Shown: positions 27,581-36,095 of the stretch, in pieces
How positions within the stretch are numbered: position 1 is the stretch's first letter
How the letters are laid out: the number at the start of each line of letters is the position of its first letter
DNA from: an uncultured Prevotella sp.
GTDB lineage: Bacteria; Bacteroidota; Bacteroidia; Bacteroidales; Bacteroidaceae
Assembly (NCBI GenBank): GCA_946614435.1
Contig: CAMOGW010000002.1
Location: 62,001 to 126,000, forward strand
DNA: 64,000 nucleotides
Direction: 5' to 3'
Notes under the pieces: generated by a model
Told to the model about the DNA's origin: nothing
Databases searched by the model: none
What the model saw: only the letters and a program-made list of their open reading frames with translations
Position numbers and translations under genes: made by a program

Positions 27581-28463
27581 ACGTAAGATTTTGTTGTTAG
27601 CAGCATTGACGATGCTGGTAGCCTGTAGTAAAGATGATGAGCCGGAAATGCAAGCTCTTCAGCAGTCAGGACAGGAGATGTTTGTGGCCGACAAGGGTGA
27701 GATTGTCTTGCAGATGATACACCCCAATGCGCTGACACGTGCCACTGAGACGGCTTTCGAGCATACCGATTCCATCGGTGTGTTTGTCACCGTGCAGGAT
27801 GCAGCACTGCAGATTGCAGGAAATGTGGTGAACAATGAGTTGTTCACTTACAACGGAACCTCGTGGAGCTCGAAGCGCAAAGTGTATTGGAATGAGGGAG
27901 CCCACAATGTGTATGCTTACTATCCATACGCAAAGCGAGTGAGCGATGTGAGCGACTATCCTTTCCAAGTGCTTGCCGACCAAAGCACCTCTTGGGGGCT
28001 GACTCATAGCGATTTTCTCTGGGCGTCGAAAGCCGGTGTTGAGGCTTCGGCCAATCCTGTTGACATGCAGTTTGCCCATAAACTCTCTAAAGTGGTAGTC
28101 GTATTACAGAAGGGCGAGAACTACACTGGCGATATTCCTGAAGAGACCGAGGTCTATGTGCATAGCACGGTGACCAAGGCCCTCGTAGATCTATCGACCG
28201 GCGATGTGGCCAAAGACGATTATGCAGGAACAGGCAGCATCAGGGCATTCCAGAGTTCAGCCACCCAATATACAGCTATCGTGGTGCCTCAGAACATAAC
28301 GACCCGTCGTCCGTTGGTTGAAGTCGTCACAGGAGGGGTGAGCTATCTGATGGAAGGCAGAATCTCACTGAAGCCTGGTATGCAGCACACGCTGACAGTG
28401 ACACTCGACAAGAACCCTGAACAGACGAAGATTGACATTGGCGGCGAAATCGTCGGTTGGTAG
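27573..28463 (+). CDS. Short fimbrillin family lipoprotein A
   Basis: This 296-residue lipoprotein (lipobox LVAC, Cys18) consists of a single Mfa-like fimbrillin domain: 'DSIGVFVTVQD', 'KVYWNEGAHNVYAYYPYAK', 'HSDFLWASKAGV', 'FAHKLSKVVVVLQKG', 'TAIVVPQNITT'. It corresponds to the N-terminal third of the three large paralogs without the LRR, BACON and peptidase parts. It overlaps the preceding gene by eight bases. In Mfa/FimA systems such proteins are stalk or accessory subunits assembled after cleavage by Rgp-type proteases; a shaft or anchor role here is inference. Confidence 0.87.
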   Translation: MNKRKILLLAALTMLVACSKDDEPEMQALQQSGQEMFVADKGEIVLQMIHPNALTRATETAFEHTDSIGVFVTVQDAALQIAGNVVNNELFTYNGTSWSSKRKVYWNEGAHNVYAYYPYAKRVSDVSDYPFQVLADQSTSWGLTHSDFLWASKAGVEASANPVDMQFAHKLSKVVVVLQKGENYTGDIPEETEVYVHSTVTKALVDLSTGDVAKDDYAGTGSIRAFQSSATQYTAIVVPQNITTRRPLVEVVTGGVSYLMEGRISLKPGMQHTLTVTLDKNPEQTKIDIGGEIVGW

Positions 28464-28497
28464 GCTTGGGAATAATCATAACATTTAGAGCGTTTCT

Positions 28498-29397
28498 ATG
28501 AGAAAAATTCTATTATTGGCCCTTGTCAGTTGCTTGTTCTACAGTTGCTCGAATGGCAGCGACGACCCGGTGACTGAACAGCCGCAGCCTGAAGACAATG
28601 GCACCGTCGTTGGCATTAAGACACGTGTCAATGACATTACGGTGCCTGTAGGAGGACTGCGAGCTGGGCTCTATATGGTGAACTATTTGGACGGACAGCC
28701 CGACAAGCTGTTGGCTCAGACTAACTATGTGAACAACCAGTTGCAGGTATATGTCGATGGCGCATGGACCTCCGAGCACCCCATCTACTGGAACGACATG
28801 GACACACCTGCTGATTTCTACGCATACGCTCCCTATCAGGAGACGGTGCCCAACGCGCGTCAGATTCCGTTTAGCGTGGCTGCCGACCAGCGCAGCGATG
28901 AAGCTTTCCTGCAAAGCGACTTCTTGTGGGGCACCGTGCGAGGACAGCGGCCCGATGACGGCGAGTTCAGTCTGATGCTCTCGCATGCGCTGAGCAGGCT
29001 TACTGTTAACATCGTGGCTGATACAGGGTTCGAACAAAACGAGTTGCAGGCTACCGACGTCAGTGTGACGATAGGTGGCAGCAGGACCAGTTGCACCGTA
29101 GATCTGGCCGACGGGTCAGCTACGCCCAATGGCACTGCCGGCAATGTGATGTGTCATAATAACGGTGACTTGAGTTTCACGGCAGTGCTCGTGCCTCAGG
29201 AAATACCATTCTCTAACCTCATTCAGGTGAACTGGCGAGGAAATCCATACACGCTGCAGAACTCCTTCAGGCTGGAGCCTCGACGGCAGTATTCGCTCAC
29301 CGTGAAGCTCAAGAAGAGCAAGAATGGATTTGATATAGGCATCGCCGGATGGGATATCGTTGAAGAGGACTTCGGTGGTTCGATCGGAGGGAACTGA
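28498..29397 (+). CDS. Short fimbrillin family lipoprotein B
   Basis: This 299-residue lipoprotein (MRKILLLALVSCLFYSC, Cys17) has a single Mfa-like fimbrillin domain. It shows 'LRAGLYMVNYLDGQPDKL', 'EHPIYWNDMDTPADFYAYAP', 'LQSDFLWGTVRGQ' and 'LSHALSRLTVNIVADTG'. The C-terminus is Gly-rich after 'IAGWDIVEEDFGGS'. It begins 34 bases after fimbrillin A and is clearly part of the same operon. The two short proteins differ enough that they are likely distinct subunits and not recent copies. Confidence 0.87.
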   Translation: MRKILLLALVSCLFYSCSNGSDDPVTEQPQPEDNGTVVGIKTRVNDITVPVGGLRAGLYMVNYLDGQPDKLLAQTNYVNNQLQVYVDGAWTSEHPIYWNDMDTPADFYAYAPYQETVPNARQIPFSVAADQRSDEAFLQSDFLWGTVRGQRPDDGEFSLMLSHALSRLTVNIVADTGFEQNELQATDVSVTIGGSRTSCTVDLADGSATPNGTAGNVMCHNNGDLSFTAVLVPQEIPFSNLIQVNWRGNPYTLQNSFRLEPRRQYSLTVKLKKSKNGFDIGIAGWDIVEEDFGGSIGGN

Positions 29398-29446
29398 AGG
29401 CCATTTCGTAACTTTAAGCATAAATGCATAATACATACTATATAGG

Positions 29447-30523
29447 ATGAAACGCCTGTTGTTAAGTTTTTGTTTTGTCGTTCTGCAGTTACCATTGATT
29501 CCCTTATGGGCGCAGAACGATGATATTGAAGTGACTGATAGCACCTCGACCGACTGGGGAGGAGGCGGTGGCGGCGGCATGAACCCCGGCACTCCCACTG
29601 GTCCGGTGACCAGTATGACGCTTTCTCAGACCACACTCACATTGGTCGGAGGAGAAAGTGCCCGCTTGGTTGCCACGGTGAATAGTGATGCTGCCAACAA
29701 AAATGTTCTTTGGACAACAGCCGATAAAACCATCGCACAAGTGGAAGACGATGGTACGGTTACTGCATATAAAAGAGGTGTCATCACAATAACGGCCACA
29801 GCCAAAGGTAACGTCAGTATCAAAAAGACATGTACTGTTACGGTGACGAGCGACTATATACCACCACTGTCTGGCGTAGTTGTCCCTTGGGGAAAAGATG
29901 CTTCCTGGACAGCACGTTATCGGACGGAAGATTACAATATTGACTATCCGACAGACGTGTCATGGACAACACCAAATTATGATGATAGCAGTTGGTTGAC
30001 ACTGACAGGACCGTTGGGAGACAACGACTATACAGAACATAATTACCCTTGGCACTATCACTGGGAGGGAGACTACAACGGGCTTAATCTTCGCAGGGAT
30101 TTCTATGTTTATGAGACTGACAGAACTGCCACCTACACATTTTATACAGTTCATGACGATAACATGTGGGTATTCCTCAATGGCGAATTCGTTGCTTATT
30201 TTGACGATTGGAGCAACTGGGAAATCAGGTCTGTACAGATTCCTGCTGACAAATTCGTAAACGGTAGAAACCAACTTTCTATACGGATTATGGACTGTAT
30301 AGGGGCACAATACTTAGACTATACCATTACAAAAGAAAGTACTCGTGTCGCTGGCGATGCCAACAACGACGGGCAGGTTAATATTGCCGATGTGACAGCC
30401 TTGCTAAACTACCTGAATGGTAATGTACCGACCCATTTTAAGCGTGCTAATGCCGATGTGAATAGCGACGGCTTGCTAAACATTGCCGATGTCACTGCTA
30501 TCATCAATATTATAAACCATTAG
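29447..30523 (+). CDS. Secreted Ig-like protein with C-terminal dockerin-type repeats
   Basis: This 358-residue protein has a signal peptide (MKRLLLSFCFVVLQLPLIPLW) followed by a Gly-rich linker. A Big_2 Ig-like domain lies at ~50-135 ('SMTLSQTTLTLVGGESARLV', 'WTTADKTIAQVEDDG'), then a galactose-binding-like beta sandwich at ~140-300 ('WTTPNYDDSSWLTLTGPLG', 'WVFLNGEFVAYFDDW'). Two dockerin type I-like calcium loops end the protein at ~302-358 ('GDANNDGQVNIADVTALLNY' and 'ADVNSDGLLNIADVTAIINI'). The next gene encodes a cohesin-like protein. There is no lipobox, so it is probably held on the surface by binding a partner. Confidence 0.85.
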   Translation: MKRLLLSFCFVVLQLPLIPLWAQNDDIEVTDSTSTDWGGGGGGGMNPGTPTGPVTSMTLSQTTLTLVGGESARLVATVNSDAANKNVLWTTADKTIAQVEDDGTVTAYKRGVITITATAKGNVSIKKTCTVTVTSDYIPPLSGVVVPWGKDASWTARYRTEDYNIDYPTDVSWTTPNYDDSSWLTLTGPLGDNDYTEHNYPWHYHWEGDYNGLNLRRDFYVYETDRTATYTFYTVHDDNMWVFLNGEFVAYFDDWSNWEIRSVQIPADKFVNGRNQLSIRIMDCIGAQYLDYTITKESTRVAGDANNDGQVNIADVTALLNYLNGNVPTHFKRANADVNSDGLLNIADVTAIINIINH

Positions 30524-30543
30524 AGAACAATTATTATACGAAT

Positions 30544-31740
30544 ATGAAAAAGTTTTTCTTATTACTGGTCTTGTTGACTGTTTTAGGTAGTATCCATGCT
30601 GAAGAGCTGGTGCAGGTAAACAGCGATGTTCAGGTACCACAGGGAGAGCAGAATTATCTGATTGTAGAAATGAATTTCCCTGAAAATCACGATTATGTGA
30701 GCTATCAGTTCACGGTAGAACTGCCTACAGGTGTCACGCTTGTGGCTGACGAGTACGGTAAAGCTGCTTATAGCCTGCCCGACAATCAGCCTGCGGCTTT
30801 ATTTAATGTGGACTTTCCTGCCAATAATGGCATCTTCAAATGCTACTCTAACCCCTCTACGCGGATTGCAGCACATGATGGAGAGTTGGTGCGCATACCA
30901 ATAAAAGCCAACGAGTCTCTTGAAATAGGAACCCGTCTGAATGGAAAACTGAGTAATATTGTTTTAGCTACAATTGATGCTGTAGCTGTATATCCTGACG
31001 ATGTGACATTCAATATTGAAGTGGTAGAGAACATTACCGTTCTCGACGAGAACTCAGCTACCGTGCCCGACGCTGCCGAGGACGTAAAGGTCAACGTGCT
31101 TCGCACCATCAATGCAGGTGAGTGGAGCACCATCTGTCTGCCCTTCGCCATGAGCGAGTCGCAGGTGAAGACCGCTTTTGGCGGCGATGTGCAGTTGGGC
31201 AACTTCACCGGCTATGATGCGACTGAGAACGATGCTGGTGATATTGTGGGTATCACCGTTCATTTTGCCAACGCATCGGCTATCGAGGCAAATCATCCTT
31301 ATATTATAAAGGTGAGTGCGCCCGTTAGCGAGTTCATGGTGGAGGGTGTTGACATCGCTCCTGAAGACGAACCGACCGTGGCTGCCGTGAAGCGAACGAA
31401 GAAGCAATGGAGTGAGATGATTGGTTCATACGTGCCTATGACGATTGATGAACAAATGCTGTTTCTTAGCGAAAACAAGTTCTGGTACTCTGCTGGCAAT
31501 ACGCGCATGAAAGGCTTCCGTGCTTATTTTGACTTCTACGACGTGCTGAGCAATGTTGAGAATGCCAGTGCGCGTATCGCAGTTGCCTTCAACGATGATG
31601 CGCCAACAGGCGTGACCGAACGGCCACTTCCTAAAGTCAGTGAGAAAGCACCATTCTATGACCTGCAGGGACGACGCATTATGGCTCGTCCGGCGAAGGG
31701 GCTCTACATTCAGAATGGGCAGAAGAGAATCGTCAAATAA
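30544..31740 (+). CDS. Secreted cohesin-like protein with C-terminal sorting-like tail
   Basis: This 398-residue protein has a signal peptide (to ...SIHA). Residues ~22-165 resemble a cohesin-type beta sandwich ('VSYQFTVELPTGVTLVADEY', 'LVRIPIKANESLEIGTRLNG'). A middle domain at ~180-365 ('AGEWSTICLPFAMSESQVK') of unknown function is common in Prevotella surface proteins. The end 'FYDLQGRRIMARPAKGLYI' plus a basic tail resembles the short C-terminal signals of Bacteroidota surface proteins, also seen here at 41888 and 52405. It lies 20 bases after the dockerin-type gene, so a cohesin-dockerin pair is possible; binding is inferred. Confidence 0.78.
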   Translation: MKKFFLLLVLLTVLGSIHAEELVQVNSDVQVPQGEQNYLIVEMNFPENHDYVSYQFTVELPTGVTLVADEYGKAAYSLPDNQPAALFNVDFPANNGIFKCYSNPSTRIAAHDGELVRIPIKANESLEIGTRLNGKLSNIVLATIDAVAVYPDDVTFNIEVVENITVLDENSATVPDAAEDVKVNVLRTINAGEWSTICLPFAMSESQVKTAFGGDVQLGNFTGYDATENDAGDIVGITVHFANASAIEANHPYIIKVSAPVSEFMVEGVDIAPEDEPTVAAVKRTKKQWSEMIGSYVPMTIDEQMLFLSENKFWYSAGNTRMKGFRAYFDFYDVLSNVENASARIAVAFNDDAPTGVTERPLPKVSEKAPFYDLQGRRIMARPAKGLYIQNGQKRIVK

Positions 31741-31765
31741 CCTAAGAATAGAATAAAAAACCTAT

Positions 31766-31981
31766 ATGGAAAAGAAAATATATATGAGTCCGATGACAAG
31801 TGTTTTGGCAGTGGAATATGCCTCCGCTCTTGCTGTTGCGTCGGGGGTGAACGGCGACAAAGACGGTGATGCCCCTGGTAGCGATATAGGCTATGGGGGT
31901 GTTGACGAAGAGGGCAATATGAATCCATCCTCGCGCCGTAAGGATGTATGGGATGACGAAGAGGCCGAAGAAGATTCCTGA
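31766..31981 (+). CDS. Small acidic protein of the fimbrillin/M64 operon
   Basis: This 71-residue protein starts MEKKIYMSPMTSVLAVEYAS and continues through a Gly/Asp-rich stretch ('GGVDEEGNMNPSSRRKDVW') to an acidic DDEEAEEDS end. It starts 25 bases after the cohesin-like gene on the same strand. I recognise the pattern as a small hypothetical protein frequent at the ends of Prevotella surface-protein operons, but no function is known. It has no signal peptide. Its leader-like N-terminus and Gly-rich core recall peptide precursors, but no modifying enzyme is nearby. Confidence 0.7.
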   Translation: MEKKIYMSPMTSVLAVEYASALAVASGVNGDKDGDAPGSDIGYGGVDEEGNMNPSSRRKDVWDDEEAEEDS

Positions 31982-32558
31982 ATTTGCTGTAGGCAAAAGA
32001 CATGGAAGTGATAAAGGTGGAAGGGCGTGTGCGGGCACAAAATAGTTGTGTTCGCACACAATTAGATTGATTTGGGTCAATAATCTGTGATTTTTTGATG
32101 AAAAGAGCTGCGAAAACGATGCGCGATGTGAGAAATCGTCGTAACTTTGCATCGTCAAAAGACAAAAGCGATCTTCAATAGAGACAACATATAGAAATTA
32201 GGTTAGTGTAAACAATAGAGACATTAAGTTGATTAAAAGAGATTTGTTTTAGAGAAAGACATAGAATTAGGATAGAATAATTGAGAAAGAGTTTTTTCAG
32301 TAGGTTGTTAGTTAGTAAATAATAAAAGGTAAAAGATTCGTAGAATCAGGTCAATAGGTTGACAGTTTTTTGAAAAAAGGTAAAAGATGTTTTCTAAGGA
32401 TGCAGGTATTAGTTTAAAGGTAGAAAGAAAAAAGGATTGCAAGAAAGGATAACAAATGAGATGTAAGAAGCAGGGGCGTCGCGATGACGCGAACTGCTAT
32501 GTCGAGAAGGGAAGATAAAAAGAAAAGATTGTTTGGTAATAATATGGTTTAATGATAA
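31982..32558. other. 577-base gene-free gap, purine-rich
   Basis: A short hairpin (32044-32063, AGTTGTGT-TCGC-ACACAATT) may end the operon. A TAACTTTG box at 32142-32149 points to the right, but the next ~400 bases carry no coding ORF on the plus strand. They are strongly purine-rich there, with AAAGGTAAAAGA at 32325 and 32377 and a variant near 32415. The stretch ends in the hairpin at 32559-32588. A small RNA or a decayed region are both possible. Confidence 0.5.
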
Positions 32559-32588
32559 CAGCCTCAGGAAGTCATTTTCCTGGGGCTG
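32559..32588. terminator. Hairpin at the end of the MATE gene, possibly bidirectional
   Basis: Arms 32559-32570 and 32577-32588 (CAGCCTCAGGAA / TTCCTGGGGCTG, one G-T pair) enclose a six-base loop that contains the MATE stop codon. T-runs are weak on both sides (ATTTCATTTT on plus). Confidence 0.6.
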
Positions 32589-34008
32589 ATTTCATTTTGG
32601 CCCATCGCCCACGGAACAGGCGGATAAGGAAGACGAGTCCACGGAAGATGAGATCGATGGCCATTGCCGTCCACACGCCGCGCAGCCCGTAGCGCGGAGC
32701 CAGGTAGTAGGCCAGTGTGAGGCGCACGCCCCACATTGACGAGAGACTCATGATGGCAGGCTTGAGCGTGTCGCCGGCTCCGATGAAGATGCCGTTGCAC
32801 ACGATGGTGGCGGCAAACATGGGCTCGGCCCATGCCTCGATGCGCAGGGCCTGTGCGCCCTCGGTGATGATGGCCTCGACGGGGGTCATAAACGCCATGA
32901 GCTCAGGGGCAAACACATACATGAGCACGCCCATTACGGTCATGACCGTGATGCCCAGCACCACCGACATGTAGGCAAACGAGCGTGTGAGCAGGCGTTG
33001 TCCGGCTCCGATAGACTGGCCTACGAGCGTGGTGGCTGCCTCGGCAATGCCATAGCCCGGCATGTAGCACAGGCTCTCTACGGTGATGGCCATCGAGTTG
33101 GCTGCAATAGCCACCGTGCCGAGCGGTGCCACGATGATGGTGCTCACCACCTGGGCTGAGCCCATGAGCAGATGCTGGAGGCCCATCGGTGCGCCTATCT
33201 TGATGGCTGTGCTCACCACGTCGGCAGTAGGGCGGAAGTTTTCCAGCTTCTCTCCCTGCCTTGCCGTTTCTGCTTGGTGCTCGCTGTGCTCTGTATGCCG
33301 GTTGAACAGGCGGAGCGAATCGCTGCGCCACAGCAGGAAGTAGAGCATCATGAGAGCGGTGATGAGCTCGGCTACAGCCGTACCCATCGCGGCACCCATC
33401 ACGCCTAAGTTGAGCTGATAGATGAAAAGGTAGTTGAAAGCCACGTCGAGCACGCACATCATGATGTTCAGGGCCGACGGAATCTTCATGTTGCCCGAAC
33501 ACTTCAGCATGGAGCCTGCCAGTCCTTCCATCTGGAAAAGCATGCCGGCCAGTCCTACAATCAGGAAGTACATCGTGGCATCGTGGGCAATGTCGGCAGT
33601 GCCGCCTAACCAGAAGGGCAGGGAGGGGCTCACGGCCACGCAGATGAGCGAGAGCATGAGGCTCCACAGGAAGCAGCACACCAGCGACTGTCGCAGCACG
33701 CGCCGTGCCGCCTCGAGGTCGTTGGCACCTATGAAGTGGGCCACCTGCACCGAGAAGCCCAGCGATGCCGCCGAGGCCAGACCGCCTATGAGCCATGTGG
33801 TGCTCTCCACCAGTCCCACCGAGGCCGTAGCCTTCTCGCCCAGATGTCCCACCATAGCGTAGTCGATGAAGAACATCACCGTGGCTGAGATTTGTGCCAG
33901 GATGCTGGGAATACTGAGGTTCACGATGAGGCGGAGCTTCTGGCTCTGCGTCAGCGTGCGCCCGTCGCGTATATAGGAAAGGAGGTCTGTTTTCTCTTTT
34001 TTTGCCAT
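32572..34008 (-). CDS. MATE family multidrug/metabolite efflux pump
   Basis: This 478-residue inner-membrane protein has about twelve helices in two homologous halves. Family markers are 'LSIPSILAQISATVMFFIDY' near the N-terminus and 'GAPMGLQHLLMGSAQVVSTI' at the start of the second half. It should export cationic compounds in exchange for Na+ or H+; the substrate is unknown. The loop between the halves (around residues 235-255, DNA 33240-33305) contains a His/Glu/Ala-rich low-complexity insert ('RHTEHSEHQAETARQGEK') encoded by a short-period repeat tract. Its promoter (TACCTTTG, complement of 34017-34024) is back to back with that of the esterase gene. Confidence 0.92.
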   Translation of the reverse strand: MAKKEKTDLLSYIRDGRTLTQSQKLRLIVNLSIPSILAQISATVMFFIDYAMVGHLGEKATASVGLVESTTWLIGGLASAASLGFSVQVAHFIGANDLEAARRVLRQSLVCCFLWSLMLSLICVAVSPSLPFWLGGTADIAHDATMYFLIVGLAGMLFQMEGLAGSMLKCSGNMKIPSALNIMMCVLDVAFNYLFIYQLNLGVMGAAMGTAVAELITALMMLYFLLWRSDSLRLFNRHTEHSEHQAETARQGEKLENFRPTADVVSTAIKIGAPMGLQHLLMGSAQVVSTIIVAPLGTVAIAANSMAITVESLCYMPGYGIAEAATTLVGQSIGAGQRLLTRSFAYMSVVLGITVMTVMGVLMYVFAPELMAFMTPVEAIITEGAQALRIEAWAEPMFAATIVCNGIFIGAGDTLKPAIMSLSSMWGVRLTLAYYLAPRYGLRGVWTAMAIDLIFRGLVFLIRLFRGRWAKMKSAPGK

Positions 34009-34016
34009 TTATGCTG

Positions 34017-34045
34017 CAAAGGTACGAAAAAAAAGTATATCTTTG
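34017..34045. promoter_or_regulatory. Divergent -7 boxes for MATE and esterase genes
   Basis: TACCTTTG on the minus strand (34017-34024) lies 8 bases before the MATE ATG. TATCTTTG on the plus strand (34038-34045) lies 36 bases before the esterase ATG. Only 13 bases separate the boxes, so the two genes may compete for polymerase. No -33 TTTG is seen for either. Confidence 0.6.
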
Positions 34046-34081
34046 CACAGATTTAACTGTAAAACTTAAAAACTGAGCAAC

Positions 34082-35488
34082 ATGAAACGCATCAACATTC
34101 TTCTTTTGCTGGCCTTTCTGTCACTTGCTGCCAGTGCGCAGACAGCCAGGAAATTCGTCATGAACATTACGCCCGACGGGCAATCTACCCTCACCGCCTA
34201 TCTGCCCGAGCACCCCACGGGACGTGCCGTGGTGGGCTGCCCCGGTGGCGGCTATGTCAAGCTGTCCATGCAGAACGAGGGCCACGACTGGGCTCCTTTC
34301 TTCAACGGGCAGGGCATAGCCTACTTCGTGTTGAAATACCGCATGCCCAACGGCGACCGCAGCATCCCCATGAGCGATGCGCGTCAGGCCATGCGCACCG
34401 TGCGCGACTCGGCTGAGGCTTGGGGCATCAATCCGCGCAGCGTGGGCATCATGGGCTTCTCGGCTGGCGGACATCTGGCTTCCACCATCTCCACTCACAC
34501 CGAGTGGGCTGAGCGTCCCGACTTCAGCATCTTGTTCTATCCCGTCATCTCCATGAACGAGCGCGAGACCCACCGTGGCTCCTGTCAGAACTTTCTCGGA
34601 GCAGAGGGGCAGCAGGACAAGCAGCTGGTGCGCGAATACTCCAACTTCAATGCCGTGCGCCGTCACCTCACGCCGCCTGCCATCATCCTTACTACTAACG
34701 ACGACCGCGTTGTTCACCCCGTGACCAACGGCATCGCCTACTACTCAGCCATGCGCCGTGCCGGAAACGACTGCGCGCTCTACGTCTATCCCACGGGCGG
34801 ACACGGCTTCGGCATGAACGTCAAGTTCAAGTATCACGACCAGATGCTGAGCGACCTCACCTCCTGGCTGAACACGCTCCGACTGCCTCATAAAGATGCC
34901 GTGCGCGTGGCATGCATCGGCAACAGCATCACCGACGGTATGGGCATCGATATGGCCTCGCAGCGTGGCTATCCGGCTCAGTTGCAGTCGCTGCTGGGCA
35001 GTGGCTACGACGTGCGCAACTTCGGCGTGAGCGGGCGCACCATGCTGCAGAAGGGCGACCATCCCTACATGAAGGAGCAGGCTTGGAAGGATGCTCTCGG
35101 CTTCCTCGCAGGCACTCAGAAGGGTGAGCAGCCCGATGTGGTCATCATCAAACTGGGCACCAACGACTCGAAGCCCGAGAACTGGAAGTACAAGAAGGAG
35201 TTTGAGCAGGACCTGCAGACCATGATCGATGCGCTCCAGTCGCGCCGCATCTTCCTCTGCACGCCCATTCCTGCCGCCAAGGACCAGTGGGGCATCACCG
35301 ACCGTTGCATCACCGACGAGGTGATACCCGCCATTCGCCGCGTGGCCAAGAAGAACAAGCTCACCGTCATTGACCTGCATGCCCTCTTCGAGGCCAATCC
35401 CGACTACATGCAGCGCGACGGCATTCATCCCACCGACAAGGGAGCCCGCCGCATGGCCGAGATTATTGCTGAGCAGCTGAAGAAGTGA
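34082..35488 (+). CDS. Secreted double esterase: alpha/beta hydrolase fused to SGNH hydrolase
   Basis: This 468-residue protein has a signal peptide (MKRINILLLLAFLSLAASAQ). Residues ~22-265 form an alpha/beta hydrolase of the BD-FAE/acetyl-xylan-esterase kind: oxyanion segment 'GCPGGGYVKLS', nucleophile elbow 'GIMGFSAGGH', acid/base 'TNDDRVVHP' and 'YPTGGHGFGM'. Residues ~275-468 form an SGNH/GDSL esterase: block I 'ACIGNSITDGMG', block III 'KLGTNDSK', and the catalytic Asp/His in 'DGIHPTDKG'. Both triads look intact. The fusion suits removal of two ester types from plant polysaccharide such as pectin, in line with the GH78 and GH28 genes downstream. Confidence 0.9.
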   Translation: MKRINILLLLAFLSLAASAQTARKFVMNITPDGQSTLTAYLPEHPTGRAVVGCPGGGYVKLSMQNEGHDWAPFFNGQGIAYFVLKYRMPNGDRSIPMSDARQAMRTVRDSAEAWGINPRSVGIMGFSAGGHLASTISTHTEWAERPDFSILFYPVISMNERETHRGSCQNFLGAEGQQDKQLVREYSNFNAVRRHLTPPAIILTTNDDRVVHPVTNGIAYYSAMRRAGNDCALYVYPTGGHGFGMNVKFKYHDQMLSDLTSWLNTLRLPHKDAVRVACIGNSITDGMGIDMASQRGYPAQLQSLLGSGYDVRNFGVSGRTMLQKGDHPYMKEQAWKDALGFLAGTQKGEQPDVVIIKLGTNDSKPENWKYKKEFEQDLQTMIDALQSRRIFLCTPIPAAKDQWGITDRCITDEVIPAIRRVAKKNKLTVIDLHALFEANPDYMQRDGIHPTDKGARRMAEIIAEQLKK

Positions 35489-35706
35489 CGACCAAGTATT
35501 GGTCACCGCATGACCGAGTATTTGTCATTTGGAGACCAACATGGAGTCATCATACGACCAGGCCGTTGTCTGAAAATCACTGCACGTGAGAGTCAGGTGC
35601 TGAAGAATCACCTTCGATGACGGACTGGTGGACCCATCATGATTGTGCTGGAAAGGCAATAAAAAACAGTTTTGCTCGTTTTGAAAATATGAGTCTATTG
35701 AACAAT

Positions 35707-36086
35707 ATGAGAGGGACTGTCCTCATTCTTCTGACGGCAGCCTCGCTCGCAGCGACGGCGCAACACCTACCTCCGGTCTTCGCAGGAAAAAGTGCTAAGA
35801 CCGACTCGCTTACCCGTGCCTACATCACACCCGAACGTGTGGTGTGGGCGCATGGGGGTGTGAAACAGCAGGACATACTCCTGCGTGAGGGTACGGGCCA
35901 GCCCGACATGGCGGGGATGCCGGCTGTCGCACCTTGCGCATCAGACCTCACCTGGGGAGTCTGCTCTGGGCAGAAGGTTCATGGCCTACACCATTTGGCC
36001 CCGTAAGCATCCGACATGAGAAACATGCCGACGGCTCCATCAGCAGCAACATAAATGCTCCGGCAGAAGTGAAAGTCTTGAAATAA
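35707..36086 (+). pseudogene. Remnant of a GH78-like alpha-L-rhamnosidase gene (internal deletion plus frameshift)
   Basis: From the ATG at 35707 the frame encodes a signal peptide and the N-terminal pattern 'YITPERVVWAHGGVKQQDIL', known from large Bacteroidota GH78-like proteins, up to about 35920. Directly after, in a different frame (from 35922), the sequence reads 'RIRPHLGSLLWAEGSWPTPF' and continues to a stop at 36084-36086; this is the typical C-terminal end of a GH78 protein. The several hundred residues between are gone. The 5' frame on its own would give a ~100-residue chimera without function. Non-coding 35489-35700 before it holds small inverted repeats such as GACCAAGTATTGGTC. Confidence 0.8.
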
Positions 36087-36095
36087 GAATAAAAC

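Noticed and set aside
17099..31981. Classical polysaccharide utilisation locus
   Set aside because: No SusC/SusD-like pair or glycoside hydrolase is present here; domains are fimbrillin, LRR, BACON and peptidase.
31766..31981. Confident RiPP precursor
   Set aside because: No radical SAM enzyme, cyclase, peptidase-transporter or other maturation gene is adjacent; only the general look of the peptide suggests it.
32903..34048. 381-codon ORF overlapping the MATE gene
   Set aside because: A His/Arg-rich shadow frame of the MATE gene without any recognisable domain.
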